Assembly (NCBI RefSeq): GCF_036345155.1
Contig: NZ_CP107772.1
Span: 2,976,001 to 3,040,000, forward strand
DNA: 64,000 nt
From: Streptomyces sp. NBC_00582
GTDB taxonomy: Bacteria; Actinomycetota; Actinomycetes; Streptomycetales; Streptomycetaceae
Reading direction: 5' to 3'
Below the pieces are notes generated by a model, which ran no database searches, had not been told where the DNA came from, and saw only the letters and a program-made list of their open reading frames with translations. Below, piece by piece: positions 52,002 through 61,326 of the stretch (position 1 is the stretch's first letter; each line of letters starts with the position of its first letter). The translations under genes and the position numbers were made by a program.

Positions 52002-52958
52002 ATGCTCGAGGAAGTGCTGGGCGCGGTCCTGGCGGCCGGTGCCGCGGGCCTGGTGTATCTCGGGGCGGCCGCGCGGGTCGTCAAACAGTACGAGCGCGGG
52101 GTCGTCCTGCGGCTGGGCCGGCTGCGCGGGGACGTGCGGGCGCCGGGCTTCACGACGGTGGTTCCGGGCGTGGACCGGCTGCGCAAGGTCAACATGCAGA
52201 TCGTGACCATGCCGATCCCGGCGCAGGAGGGCATCACCCGCGACAACGTGACCGTGCGGGTCGACGCGGTGGTCTACTTCCGGGTCGTGGACGCGGCGGC
52301 GGCGGTCATCAACGTCGAGGACTACCGTTTCGCCGTCTCCCAGATGGCCCAGACCTCGCTGCGCTCGATCATCGGCAAGAGCGAGCTGGACGACCTGCTG
52401 TCGAACCGGGAGAAGCTCAACGAGGGCCTGGAGCTGATGATCGACAGTCCGGCGATCGGCTGGGGCGTGCAGATCGACCGGGTCGAGATCAAGGACGTGT
52501 CGCTGCCGGAGTCCATGAAGCGTTCCATGGCCCGCCAGGCCGAGGCCGACCGGGAGCGCCGGGCCCGGATCATCAACGCGGACGCCGAGCTCCAGGCGTC
52601 GAGGAAGCTCGCCGAGGCGGCCCAGCAGATGGCCGACACACCGTCCGCGCTCCAGCTGCGGCTGCTCCAGACGGTGATGGCGGTGGCGGCCGAGAAGAAC
52701 TCCACGCTGGTGCTGCCCATCCCGGTGGAACTGCTGCGCTTCCTGGAGAGGGCCCCGTACCCGCCGGGACAGTCACCGGAGCCGGCGGAGCCCGCTCCGG
52801 GCCGGCCCCCGGAACCCGGCCGTAATCGCCCCGATCAGGGCCTGCCGGTCGAGCCGTACCCGGCTCCTCCGCTCGACCCCCTTCCGGATCCGCCCCCCGA
52901 CGGTCTTCCGGATGCGCCGGCCGGCCCTCCGCCCCCTCCCCCCGTGGTGGACGGGTGA
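52002..52958 (+). CDS. SPFH-domain slipin/stomatin-like membrane protein
   Basis: 318 residues: N-terminal membrane helix (VLGAVLAAGAAGLVYLG), then stomatin/Band 7 sequence VVKQYERGVVLRLGRLRG, PGFTTVVPGVDRL, QTSLRSIIGKSELDDLLSNRE and GVQIDRVEIKDVSLPESM. The following coiled coil ends in a Pro-rich tail. Slipins organise membrane microdomains. ATG at 52002 has AGGAGG at 5 nt. No NfeD-like partner is adjacent. Confidence 0.93.
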   Translation: MLEEVLGAVLAAGAAGLVYLGAAARVVKQYERGVVLRLGRLRGDVRAPGFTTVVPGVDRLRKVNMQIVTMPIPAQEGITRDNVTVRVDAVVYFRVVDAAAAVINVEDYRFAVSQMAQTSLRSIIGKSELDDLLSNREKLNEGLELMIDSPAIGWGVQIDRVEIKDVSLPESMKRSMARQAEADRERRARIINADAELQASRKLAEAAQQMADTPSALQLRLLQTVMAVAAEKNSTLVLPIPVELLRFLERAPYPPGQSPEPAEPAPGRPPEPGRNRPDQGLPVEPYPAPPLDPLPDPPPDGLPDAPAGPPPPPPVVDG

Positions 52959-53048
52959 CACGGGCCGAAGGCGTGGTTCCCGGGGCGCGCCCCGGGTGGT
53001 AGACACACCGGGATCACAGTTCCTGTCCGCCAGCAGGAAGGTTCCCTC

Positions 53049-54440
53049 ATGTCCCGCACGTCCACGACACGCCGTCAGATCCTCGCCCGCACCGGTGCCC
53101 TCGGTGCGGGCATCGCGTTCACCGGCGCCCTTGCCGACCTCTTCGCGGGCACCGCCGCCGCGCAGGGTCTCGGCCGCACCGGCTACGGCCCCCTCGTCCC
53201 CGATCCGGACGGTCTGCTCGACCTCCCCGCCGGCTTCCGCCACCGGGTGCTCTCCCGTGAGGGCGATCCCCTGCGCTCCGGCGAGGGCGTCGTCCCCTCG
53301 AACCACGACGGCATGACCGCCCTCCCCGGCGACCGCGGCCGTGTCCACCTGGTCCGCAACCACGAGAACCGCCCCACCGCGGCCCACCCCGTCCCCACCG
53401 TCGAGGGCCTGACGTACGACCCGGCGGGCAAGGGCGGCTGTACGGCCCTGACCCTGGACCCCCGGGGCGGGGTGCTCTCGGAGCGGGTCGCCCTCGCCGG
53501 GACGGCCGTCAACTGCGCGGGCGGCCCGACCCCCTGGCGCACCTGGCTGACCTGCGAGGAGACCGAGGACAGGGCCGGCACGAACGGCTACACCAAGGAC
53601 CACGGCTTCATCTTCGAGGTCCACCCGTCCGACCCCCGCCGCACCGGGGCCGTCCCGCTGACGGCGATGGGCCGCTTCCAGCACGAGGCGATCGCCGTCG
53701 ACCCCCACCTCGGGGTCGTCTACGAGACGGAGGACGCCTTCCTCGAGCCGTTCGGCCTCTTCTACCGCTTCCTGCCCGAGAAGCCGCTGGGCGGGGTGGG
53801 CTCGCTGCGCGCGGGCGGCCGGCTGCAGGCGATGCGGGTGCCGGGAGTGCCGGACCTGTCCTCGATCCAGGAGGCGGGCGCCGTCTTCGAGGGCGTCGAG
53901 TGGGTCGACGTGCCGGACCCGCTGGCCGCCGAAACGCCCGTCCGGCTCCAGGACTTCGGTCCCAGGGGCATCACCCACGCACAGAAGCTGGAGGGCTGCT
54001 ACTGGGGCGGCCGGTGCGTGTACTTCGTCTCCTCCTTCGCCCGGGCCGCGGACGGCTCGGCGGCCGACCACTTCGGCCAGATCTGGCGCTACGACCCGGC
54101 GCGCCGCCGGCTCACCCTGGTGATCGTCTTCGGCCCCGACACGGACGTCCGGCTCCCCGGCGAGTCCCCCGACAACATCTGCCTCGCGCCCAGCGGCGGC
54201 CTCATGGTCTGCGAGGACGGCAACGGGGCCCAGCACGTCTTCGGCGTGACGCGCGGCGGCGCGGTGTACCCGATGGCGCGCAACCGCCAGAACATCGGCA
54301 CGGCCGAGGCACCCGAGTGGGGCGAGTTCGCGGGCGTCACCTTCTCCCCGGACGGCCGGACGATGTACGTCAACTGCTACACCCCGGGGACCACGTTCGC
54401 GGTGACGGGGCCCTGGCGCGGGGAGCGGCCGGGCGGGTGA
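53049..54440 (+). CDS. DUF839 (PhoX-like) Tat-exported protein
   Basis: 463 residues: Tat signal TTRRQILARTGALGAGIAF, then DUF839 beta-propeller blocks VPSNHDGMTALPG, VRNHENRPTA, TWLTCEETED, GRFQHEAIAVDP, YETEDAFLEPFGLFYRF, SPDNICLAPSGGLMVCEDG and GVTFSPDGRTMYVNCYTPG. PhoX phosphatases share these Glu/Cys metal positions, so a Ca/Fe-dependent phosphatase is possible, but many DUF839 proteins are untested. AAGG precedes ATG 53049. Confidence 0.88.
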   Translation: MSRTSTTRRQILARTGALGAGIAFTGALADLFAGTAAAQGLGRTGYGPLVPDPDGLLDLPAGFRHRVLSREGDPLRSGEGVVPSNHDGMTALPGDRGRVHLVRNHENRPTAAHPVPTVEGLTYDPAGKGGCTALTLDPRGGVLSERVALAGTAVNCAGGPTPWRTWLTCEETEDRAGTNGYTKDHGFIFEVHPSDPRRTGAVPLTAMGRFQHEAIAVDPHLGVVYETEDAFLEPFGLFYRFLPEKPLGGVGSLRAGGRLQAMRVPGVPDLSSIQEAGAVFEGVEWVDVPDPLAAETPVRLQDFGPRGITHAQKLEGCYWGGRCVYFVSSFARAADGSAADHFGQIWRYDPARRRLTLVIVFGPDTDVRLPGESPDNICLAPSGGLMVCEDGNGAQHVFGVTRGGAVYPMARNRQNIGTAEAPEWGEFAGVTFSPDGRTMYVNCYTPGTTFAVTGPWRGERPGG

Positions 54441-54503
54441 CGCCGACGGAGAGATCCCGTCGTATGGTCATACCTAAGGCGTGACCTCTCGTACTTTCTT
54501 ACG

Positions 54504-55391
54504 GTGATCATTCCTGTACGTCGTCTGGCCGCCGTCTGTGCCCTCGGTGCCGCGCTCACCGCGTGCGGCACCTCTGCGGCACCCCGGACCGGCCGCCCGG
54601 CGGCACCCGCCCCGTCCTCGGCCTCGGCCTCCGCCTCCGCCGGCCCTTCCGTGTCCCCCTCCGCCGAGCCCTCCCGGGCGCCGACGCTGGCGCCCGGGCC
54701 GGCCGGGCTCACCCCGGTGTTCGAGAACGGTCCCCGTACGCTCGGCAGGACCGTCGCCCTCACCTTCGACGCGGACATGACCGCCGATCAGGGGCCCCGG
54801 GCGGCGCGCGGGGAGCACTTCGACAACCCGGGGCTGATCTCGGCGCTGCGCGGGCTGAAGGTGCCGGCCACCGTGTTCATGACCGGGCGGTGGGCCGAGG
54901 AGTACCCGGCCGAGGCCCGCTCCATCGGGCGGGACCCGCTCTTCGAGGTCGCCAACCACTCCTACAGCCACTACGCGTTCACCGACGACTGCTACGGCCT
55001 GCCGACCGTCTCCGAGGACCGGATGCGGGCGGACGTGGAACGGGCGTACACGGCGTTCCGCGAGGCGGGCGTGCCGAACGCGATGCCGTACTTCCGCTTC
55101 CCCGGCGGCTGTTACGACCGGCGGGCGCTGCGGGCGGTCGGCGGGCTCGGGGTGACCGCGGTGCAGTGGGACGTGGTGAGCGGGGACGCGTTCGCGACGG
55201 ACGCCGACGCGGTGGCCCGGGAGGTGCTGGACGGGGTGCGGCCGGGGTCCGTGGTCGTCATGCACTGCACCCGCAGCGCCGCACCCGTCACCGAGCGGGC
55301 GGTGCGGGCGATCGTCCCCGAGCTGCGGCGGCGGGGGTACCGGTTCGTGAAGGTGTCGGAGCTGATCGGGGCGTCCCGGGGGCGGTCCTGA
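54504..55391 (+). CDS. Polysaccharide deacetylase (NodB-type) lipoprotein
   Basis: 295 residues: signal with lipobox-like ALTAC, Ser/Ala/Pro linker to about 70, then a CE4 domain with TFDADMTADQG (catalytic Asp), HSYSH metal His pair preceded by VAN, RFPGGCYD, WDVVSGDAF and VVMHCT. Removes acetyl groups from surface or substrate polysaccharides such as peptidoglycan, chitin or xylan. GTG at 54504. An extra charged stretch (RAARGEHFDNPGLI) between motif 1 and the next helix differs from classical members. Confidence 0.9.
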   Translation: MIIPVRRLAAVCALGAALTACGTSAAPRTGRPAAPAPSSASASASAGPSVSPSAEPSRAPTLAPGPAGLTPVFENGPRTLGRTVALTFDADMTADQGPRAARGEHFDNPGLISALRGLKVPATVFMTGRWAEEYPAEARSIGRDPLFEVANHSYSHYAFTDDCYGLPTVSEDRMRADVERAYTAFREAGVPNAMPYFRFPGGCYDRRALRAVGGLGVTAVQWDVVSGDAFATDADAVAREVLDGVRPGSVVVMHCTRSAAPVTERAVRAIVPELRRRGYRFVKVSELIGASRGRS

Positions 55392-55418
55392 CCGCGTGCG
55401 CTTCCGTACGCTGGAGGT

Positions 55419-55598
55419 ATGAGTGAGGACTCCTACTGTCTGATCGACGCGACCAAGCCGCCGAAGGCGGACGGGCCGCCGTATGCCGAGTGTGTGCTGT
55501 GCCGGGAGCCGACCGAGTACCCGGAGTCGTACAAGGGGATCACGCTGTGCCCCGTCTGCGAGTGGCAGGAGGCACAGCGGACCGCCTGTTCAGGGTGA
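55419..55598 (+). CDS. Tiny zinc-ribbon protein
   Basis: 59 residues: MSEDSYCLIDATKPP then CVLC (25-28) and, 15 residues on, CPVC (44-47), which would form a four-Cys zinc ribbon; the end is EWQEAQRTACSG. The regular Cys spacing, high content of non-repetitive residues (Tyr, Glu, Trp) and GGAGG just before the ATG (closer than usual) support a real gene despite its size. It is 27 bp after the deacetylase gene. No function is known. Its last 9 bp overlap the convergent permease. Confidence 0.75.
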   Translation: MSEDSYCLIDATKPPKADGPPYAECVLCREPTEYPESYKGITLCPVCEWQEAQRTACSG

Positions 55599-56261
55599 TC
55601 TGCGGGAGGTGAGGGCGCAGGCCGCCGCGATCGCCGCCGCCGTGGCGACCACGGCCGCGGCCAGGGGGAGCAGTGGGAGGCCGACCGTCGCCGAGCGGGA
55701 GCCGGTGACCAGGCCGGTGACCGCCGCGTGCGCCGGGGAACCGCTCGTCACGAGGGCCAGCAGGGTCGCCAGCAGCAGCGCCGGGACGGCCCGGCCGGTG
55801 GAGCGCAGGACGGGCCAGGCGGTGAGCGCGCCGACGGCCGTGCCGAGCAGGGCGCAGATCAGGGCGGTGAGGAGACCGGCCGCGGTGGCCTCGGGGACGG
55901 GGATACGGCGCTGGTGGTCGGCGCCGACCGGGTCGCTGACGAGGACGACCGCCGCCGTGGCGACCGTGCCGAGGAGCGTGGCCGCGCCCAGTGCGGTCAG
56001 GACCGCGGCGAGGTGCGCCCGCGCGGGCCCCGCCGCGGCCGCCACGACGGTGCGGGCGGCCGGGGGTTCGCCGGTGACACAGATCCGCACCAGCCAGGCG
56101 GCCGTGGGCAGCAGTACGGCGGACGTCCAGCCGAGCGAGTCCAGCAGCGGCTGGCCGCCCTGCACGCCGACACCCAGGAAGACGACGTACAGCAGGAACG
56201 GCGGCAGCCAGCGCTGGGAGCGCAGGAGCAGGGCGGTCTGGTAGCGCAGCAGGGCGGTCAT
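55590..56261 (-). CDS. ABC exporter membrane subunit (ABC-2-like)
   Basis: 223 residues with about six hydrophobic helices (PFLLYVVFLGVGVQ, LGAATLLGTVATAAVVLV, LLTALICALLGTAVGAL, ALLLATLLALVTSG, VGLPLLPLAAAVVATAAAIAAACAL). ATG at 56261 overlaps the TGA of the ATPase gene. Pairing with a cytosolic ATPase indicates an exporter or self-protection pump; substrate unknown. Confidence 0.85.
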   Translation of the reverse strand: MTALLRYQTALLLRSQRWLPPFLLYVVFLGVGVQGGQPLLDSLGWTSAVLLPTAAWLVRICVTGEPPAARTVVAAAAGPARAHLAAVLTALGAATLLGTVATAAVVLVSDPVGADHQRRIPVPEATAAGLLTALICALLGTAVGALTAWPVLRSTGRAVPALLLATLLALVTSGSPAHAAVTGLVTGSRSATVGLPLLPLAAAVVATAAAIAAACALTSRRSP

Positions 56262-57124
56262 CGACGGCCTTCGGGATCGGACGGGCGCACGCTCACCACG
56301 TGGTACGGCGGGCGGGCGGTCAGCAGGGCGCGGAGCACGACGTCGGAGTGGGAGGCGGGGACGACGAGGCGGTGGGCGCGGTCGGCCGTCTCCGCGGTGG
56401 TCGTGGCGAGGCGGGCCGCTTCCGGCGGGAGCGGTGCGGGGCCCCGGACCTCGATCGTCGTGTGCGGGCCCTCGGTGGCGGCGGACGGCCCGTCGCCTTC
56501 GGCGGTACGGCGGTGGAGGGTGCCGTCGCGGACCGTGTACACCGCGTCCGTCGTGCCGGAGAGGCGGCGGGGGTCGTGGTCGACGAAGACGACGGCGGCG
56601 CCGGCGGCCGTGCGTTCGGCGACCGCCCGCTCCAGTTCGGCGCGCGCGTCGGTGTCCAGGCCGGTCCAGGCCTCGTCCAGGATCAGCAACTCCGGTTCGG
56701 CGAGCAGCGCTTGGGCCACGGCGACCTTCTGGCTGCTGCCCTTGGACAGCTGGGACATCGGGGTGCGGGCGTGGGCGGTCGCGCCGAAGCGGTCGAGCCA
56801 GTCGCCCGCGGCGCGCTCCGCCGAGGGGCGGGGCAGGCCGTGGATCGTGCCGAGGTGGGTGAGGTAGTCGAGGGCGGTGAAGGGGAGGGCCGCGGGGAAG
56901 CGTTCGGGGACGTAGGCGGTGCGGGGGTGGCCGCTCACCCGGCCCTCCGTGGGGGCGTCCACGCGGGCGAGGAGGCGCAGGAGGGTGGATTTGCCGGTGC
57001 CGTTGGGGCCTTCTACCCGGGTGAGGGTGGTGGGCGGCAGGTCCAGGGTCACATGGCGGAGGACCCAGGGGCCGCGTAAGCCGTAGCGGCGGCCGGCGTT
57101 GGTCAGGCGTAGGGCACGGTCCAT
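56258..57124 (-). CDS. ABC transporter ATPase subunit
   Basis: 288 residues: Walker A EGPNGTGKSTLL, a signature variant LSKGSSQKVAVAQAL (instead of LSGG), Walker B LLILDEAWTGLD and switch His VDHDPRR. The last 75 residues are an added domain of unknown role. The LSKG signature is found in some small-molecule exporters. Upstream, 57163-57190 holds a partial dispersed repeat. Confidence 0.9.
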   Translation of the reverse strand: MDRALRLTNAGRRYGLRGPWVLRHVTLDLPPTTLTRVEGPNGTGKSTLLRLLARVDAPTEGRVSGHPRTAYVPERFPAALPFTALDYLTHLGTIHGLPRPSAERAAGDWLDRFGATAHARTPMSQLSKGSSQKVAVAQALLAEPELLILDEAWTGLDTDARAELERAVAERTAAGAAVVFVDHDPRRLSGTTDAVYTVRDGTLHRRTAEGDGPSAATEGPHTTIEVRGPAPLPPEAARLATTTAETADRAHRLVVPASHSDVVLRALLTARPPYHVVSVRPSDPEGRR

Positions 57125-57162
57125 GGGGGTTCATGGTGTCGTACGGCGGGTGCGGGTGGGAG

Positions 57163-57190
57163 GTGGCCGGTCGCGCGGTTTCCCGCGCCC
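57163..57190. repeat. Partial copy of the double-hairpin dispersed element
   Basis: GTGGCCGGTCGCGCGGTTTC and the following CCGCGCCC match the right half of the elements at 31896 and 62938, with two base differences. The left arm is missing, so no full hairpin forms. It lies between divergent genes rather than convergent ones. Confidence 0.65.
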
Positions 57191-57216
57191 ACGAGTGGGT
57201 CCAGTAGCCTGCGCCT

Positions 57217-57912
57217 GTGAGTGAGAGTCCCTTTCAGACCGAGCCGAACCCCCGTGACCAGGCCCCGCAGTACGTCCTCCCCCTCGTCGTGCGGGTGGAG
57301 AAGGCCGCGCCGCCCGCTCGTACCGACGCGCTGGAGACCGCCGCTCGGGCCGTGCTCGTCATGCTCAGTGACGAGCGGTCACTGGACGACGGGGCCTGGG
57401 CCCAGGCCGTGCGGGACTGGCAGGACGCGCGGATCCGGAAGGTCGTACGGCGGGCCCGGGGGGCCGAGTGGCGGCGGGCCGAGGCGTTGGACGGGGTCAC
57501 CGTCAGTGGGAAGGCGGCCGAGGTGCGGGTGTTCCCGCCCGTGCCGCTGGACGGGTGGCCGAAGGATCTGGCCCGGCTCCAGGTGTCCGGGACCGAGCTC
57601 GACGACCCGGAACCCCCGGCCGACGCCGACCCCTGCGTGCCGGTGATCTGGCTGAACCCCGAGCTCGACATGTCCGCCGGCAAGGCGATGGCCCAGGCCG
57701 GGCACGGTGCCCAGCTCGCCTGGTGGGAGCTGTCGCAGGAGGAGCGGAGCGCCTGGCGTGCGTCCGGGTTCGCGCTGGCCGTGCGGACCGCCGCTCCCGA
57801 GCGGTGGCGGGAGCTGACGGCGAGCGGGCTGCCGCTGGTGCGGGACGCCGGGTTCACCGAGATCGCTCCGGGGAGCTGCACGGTGGTGGCGGACCATCCG
57901 GCGCTGCGCTGA
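57217..57912 (+). CDS. Pth2-family peptidyl-tRNA hydrolase-like protein
   Basis: 231 residues: an N-terminal region of about 125 residues (QYVLPLVVRVEKAAPPARTDALETAARAVLVML broken by no motif) and a C-terminal Pth2 fold with the marker MSAGKAMAQAGHGAQLAWWE, where Lys, Gln and His fit the Pth2 active-site start. The usual archaeal/eukaryal Pth2 is only about 120 residues, so this has an added N-terminal domain. GTG start at 57217. Role in tRNA recycling is likely but unproven. Confidence 0.85.
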   Translation: MSESPFQTEPNPRDQAPQYVLPLVVRVEKAAPPARTDALETAARAVLVMLSDERSLDDGAWAQAVRDWQDARIRKVVRRARGAEWRRAEALDGVTVSGKAAEVRVFPPVPLDGWPKDLARLQVSGTELDDPEPPADADPCVPVIWLNPELDMSAGKAMAQAGHGAQLAWWELSQEERSAWRASGFALAVRTAAPERWRELTASGLPLVRDAGFTEIAPGSCTVVADHPALR

Positions 57913-58043
57913 AGCCGGGCTTGCGTCGGCCGACGGCGGCCGAACCTCAAATGTTGCTCTGAAGGTGGGGGCGGCGTGGTTCGGCGCTCGGCGGCGGGGT
58001 CATACCCCCGTCACCACCGAGGGGGACCAAGGAGGCGGTGACC

Positions 58044-59546
58044 ATGGTGCGACTGGGAACGGGCATCGGCTGGCGGCCGGAGATCGCGGACGCCGTGGAG
58101 CGGATGCCGGGGATCGACTGGGTCGAGGTCGTGGCGGAGAACACCTGCCCCGGACACCTCCCCGCGTCCCTGGTGCGGCTGCGCGAGCGCGGGGTCACCG
58201 TCGTCCCGCACGGGGTCGGGCTGGGGCTCGGCGGCGCCGAGCGGCCGGACGAGGGTCGGCTCGCGGCGCTGGCGGAGCGGGCCGGGGTCCTGGGATCGCC
58301 GCTGGTCACCGAGCACATCGCGTTCGTCCGCGCGGGCGGCCCGCTGACCGCGACCCCGCGGCTGGAGGCCGGGCACCTGCTGCCGGTGCCGCGGACCCGG
58401 GACTCCCTCGACGTGCTCTGCGCGAACGTGCGCATCGCGCAGGGGGCGCTGCCCGTGCCGCTCGCCGTCGAGAACATCGCGGCGCTGATCGCCTGGCCGG
58501 GCGAGGAGATGACGGAAGGGCAGTTCCTGTACGAGCTGGCGGACCGGACGGGCGTACGGCTGCTCGTCGACGTGGCGAACCTGTACACCAACCAGGTCAA
58601 CCGCGGGGAGGATCCCGCCAAGGCGCTCGACGAGCTGCCCCTGGAGGCCATCGCCTACGTGCATGTCGCGGGCGGGTTCGAACGGGACGGCGTCTGGCAC
58701 GACAGCCACGCCCACCCCGTGCCGCGCCCCGTCCTCGACATCCTGACCGACCTCGCCTCCCGGGTCTCGCCACCCGGGGTGCTCCTGGAGCGCGACGAGA
58801 ACTTCCCCGAACCGGCCGTTCTGGAGCTGGAGTTGGACGCGATCGGGACCGCCCTGCGGGACGGCGAGCGCCGCGCGGTCAAGCGGGAGCTGATACGACT
58901 CGGCCAGGACGCCCGGGCGGGACGGGGGGCACGGTCCGCCGTCGCCGTCGCACCCGCACGCCACCGCGTCGCTCTGACCGCGCCCCTGTCGCCCGCACCC
59001 GCGCCTGCGGCGCCCGCGGACCCGCGCCGTGAGGGCGCCGACGTGGCCGTGGCCGTCGTCGGTGAGACCACTCGGCAGCGGCTCGGGCTCGCTCAGGCCG
59101 CGCTGTTGTCCGCGCTGGTCGCGGGGACGCCGGTGCCGGAGGGGTTCGACCGGGTGCGGATCGGGGTGCAGGCGCGGGCGCTCGCGGCGAAGCGGGCCGG
59201 GGTCGTGGCCAAGGTGGCGCCGGAGCTGCCGGTCCTCCTCGGTGACGGATACCGCCCGGCGTTCCTCGCGTACGCCCAGGCCCGTCCGATGCGCGGCGGC
59301 TACCGGCAGGACGCCCTGGACTTCGTCGAGCAGGTGCTGCTGGACGGGACGCCGGCCGAGGGGCGGACACGGCGGGAGCTGCGCACGTGGTGGCTGGACC
59401 GGTCGGGGCCGGCCCCGCGGTCGGGTTCGCGGCTGGCACGGGCGGCGCGGGTGGGCCGGGCGCTGATCCGGCGTCGGCCGCCGGGCCGTACGCGCCCGCT
59501 GTCCGCGCCGTGGGCCCGCCTCACGCCTAAGTTGCCGGGGCAGTAA
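58044..59546 (+). CDS. DUF692 (MNIO) multinuclear iron oxidase with SCO6045-type C-terminal domain
   Basis: 500 residues. The TIM-barrel DUF692 part (about 1-270) has metal ligands His56 ([10 protein letters not shown]), Glu90-His91 (TEHIAF), Glu143 (VENIAAL), Asp176 ([11 protein letters not shown]), His207 (YVHVAGG), Asp220/His222/His224 (HDSHAHP) and Glu249 (LLERDEN). This is the set used by MNIO enzymes that oxidise Cys or other residues of peptides. A second domain (about 330-440) looks like a fused partner protein. ATG at 58044 follows AAGGAGG at 8 nt; GTG 58038 is too near. The DUF4142 and TIGR04222-like genes follow. No precursor is adjacent. Confidence 0.9.
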   Translation: MVRLGTGIGWRPEIADAVERMPGIDWVEVVAENTCPGHLPASLVRLRERGVTVVPHGVGLGLGGAERPDEGRLAALAERAGVLGSPLVTEHIAFVRAGGPLTATPRLEAGHLLPVPRTRDSLDVLCANVRIAQGALPVPLAVENIAALIAWPGEEMTEGQFLYELADRTGVRLLVDVANLYTNQVNRGEDPAKALDELPLEAIAYVHVAGGFERDGVWHDSHAHPVPRPVLDILTDLASRVSPPGVLLERDENFPEPAVLELELDAIGTALRDGERRAVKRELIRLGQDARAGRGARSAVAVAPARHRVALTAPLSPAPAPAAPADPRREGADVAVAVVGETTRQRLGLAQAALLSALVAGTPVPEGFDRVRIGVQARALAAKRAGVVAKVAPELPVLLGDGYRPAFLAYAQARPMRGGYRQDALDFVEQVLLDGTPAEGRTRRELRTWWLDRSGPAPRSGSRLARAARVGRALIRRRPPGRTRPLSAPWARLTPKLPGQ

Positions 59547-59603
59547 TATGCCTTTTCGCACCCGAAGCGCACTGGCGTGCGGTGCCGTGTGCAGGAGGCA
59601 AGT

Positions 59604-60311
59604 ATGCGACCGAGGCGACCGCGACCCCCCGTCCAGGGCAGAGGCATCATCAGCGGCACCGGGGTCATCGTCGTCGGCCTGGCCGCGACCTGTGTGGCGC
59701 TGTTCATCCCCGTCGCCTCGTACTCCGGCCCCTCGACGACCGGAGCGGACGTACTGAACGCGCAGACCGTGCTCACGCAGTACGGCCCGCTGTCCGAGCT
59801 CGACCGGGAGTTCGTCACGAAGGTGCGGCTGGCCGGGCTGTGGGAGCTGCCCGCGGGGCAGTTGGCGCAGCGCAAGGGCACGACCGCGGCCGTACGCACC
59901 GCCGGGCAGCACCTCGTCGAGGGGCACACGTTCCTGGACGAGCGGGTGCGTGACGTGGCCGCGAAGCTGGGGCTCGGTCTGCCGAACGAGCCCAACGACC
60001 AGCAGAAGGCGTGGCTGGCGGAGCTGAACGCGGCGCAGGGCGTGGACTTCGACCGGAAGTTCGCCAACATCCTGCGGCTCGCGCACGGCCGGGTGTTCAC
60101 GGTCGTCGCGCAGGTACGGGCCGGCACCCAGAACTCGCTGGTGCGCGCGCTCGCCGACGACGCCAACACCACCGTGCTGGACCACATCGAGATCCTGGAG
60201 GCCACCGGGTACGTCGACTTCGAGGCCCTGGCCCGGGATCTGGCGGCGACCGGCACCCCCTCGCCGACGGCCACCCCCGGGGTCGTGGTGCCGCTGACGC
60301 CGTCACCCTGA
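59604..60311 (+). CDS. DUF4142 exported helical protein
   Basis: 235 residues: signal/anchor helix (GTGVIVVGLAATCVALFIPVA), then a four-helix ferritin-like DUF4142 region, LDREFVTKVRLAGLWELPAGQLAQ and FLDERVRDVAAKLGLGLP and DFDRKFANILRLAHGRVFTVVAQV. A Pro/Thr tail follows. DUF4142 proteins are exported and of unknown role. ATG at 59604 has AGGAGG at 5 nt. It is 57 bp after the DUF692 gene and likely in the same operon. Confidence 0.88.
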   Translation: MRPRRPRPPVQGRGIISGTGVIVVGLAATCVALFIPVASYSGPSTTGADVLNAQTVLTQYGPLSELDREFVTKVRLAGLWELPAGQLAQRKGTTAAVRTAGQHLVEGHTFLDERVRDVAAKLGLGLPNEPNDQQKAWLAELNAAQGVDFDRKFANILRLAHGRVFTVVAQVRAGTQNSLVRALADDANTTVLDHIEILEATGYVDFEALARDLAATGTPSPTATPGVVVPLTPSP

Positions 60312-60401
60312 GCCAAGCGGAACGTCACATACCCGCAACGCTCCGTCCGGATGATGAACAAGGCATGGCGTTGTCCCGTGCACACGGCATAGAAACGTGA
60401 C

Positions 60402-61193
60402 ATGTTCTGGGTCCTTCTTCTGCTCCTGGCCTGGGCGGTCGCGGGCGCGGCGTGCACCCGGCTGTGCCTGGCCGCCGTCCGTGCGGCGGCCGTGGACACG
60501 GAGGACGCGACGGCCGGTCAGGGACACGACCTGACGCTCTACGAGGCGGCGTTCCTGTCCGGCGGGCCCGGCCGGGTCGCCGATCTGACGATGGTGTCGA
60601 TGGCCCGGCAGCGGCGGCTGCTGCTCGCCCGCACCGGCTGGGCGACCGTCGTGGACCCGCGCGGGCGGGACGAGATGGAGCGGTCGGTGATCGGAGCCAT
60701 CGGACCCGAGGGACAGTCCCGTATCGCGCCGGCGCGGGCCGAGGCGGCGGCCGCGGACGCCGTGCGGGGGCTCGCCGACCGGCTGGTCAGCGCCGGTCTC
60801 GCGGTGCCCGACGGGGCCCGTACGACGGTCGAGGCCGGGGTTCGGCAGGTGCGGCTGGCGGCCGGGTTCGTCCTGGCGGTCGGCGCGGTCGCGCTGTCGA
60901 TGCCGGTGCCGTCGGACGGTACGGGCATGCCGCGCGGGCTGGTCGCCCTGTGGTTCGCGCTGCCGCTGGCGCTCACGCTGAGCTGCCTGGCGATAGCGCG
61001 GGTCGAGGTGCACCCCTACGCGCGCTGGGCGTCGCCGGCCGGGCAGCGACTGCTGGGCGCCCTGGCCCGGCGGGCCGCCGGCACGGGCGGGGCCGGTGAC
61101 GACCGTTCGTATCTCACCTCCGTGGCCGTCCTCGGGATCCACGCGCTCGACGAGCCCGACCTACGGGCCGCGTTCGCCCACCGGGAGCCCTGA
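60402..61193 (+). CDS. TIGR04222-like membrane protein
   Basis: 263 residues: N-terminal helix (FWVLLLLLAWAVAGAACTRL), cytoplasmic region beginning LTLYEAAFLSGGPGRVADLTMVSMA with RRLLLARTGW, two central helices (LAAGFVLAVGAVALSM, LWFALPLALTLSCLAI) and a helical end. This fits the TIGR04222 family, recalled as commonly encoded near DUF692 proteins; many members end in Gly/Cys-rich tails but this one does not. It is 90 bp after DUF4142 and in the same direction. Confidence 0.8.
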   Translation: MFWVLLLLLAWAVAGAACTRLCLAAVRAAAVDTEDATAGQGHDLTLYEAAFLSGGPGRVADLTMVSMARQRRLLLARTGWATVVDPRGRDEMERSVIGAIGPEGQSRIAPARAEAAAADAVRGLADRLVSAGLAVPDGARTTVEAGVRQVRLAAGFVLAVGAVALSMPVPSDGTGMPRGLVALWFALPLALTLSCLAIARVEVHPYARWASPAGQRLLGALARRAAGTGGAGDDRSYLTSVAVLGIHALDEPDLRAAFAHREP

Positions 61194-61326
61194 GACCCCG
61201 CGCGTTCGCCTCCCCGGGGGCGCACTTGGAGCATTGGCGCCGACACCAGCGGGCGGTGCTTGCCTCACCTCACAGCCCTGCGAAACATCCCTTTTGTCGC
61301 CGACCGCGCACCGAAGGGACACGCGA

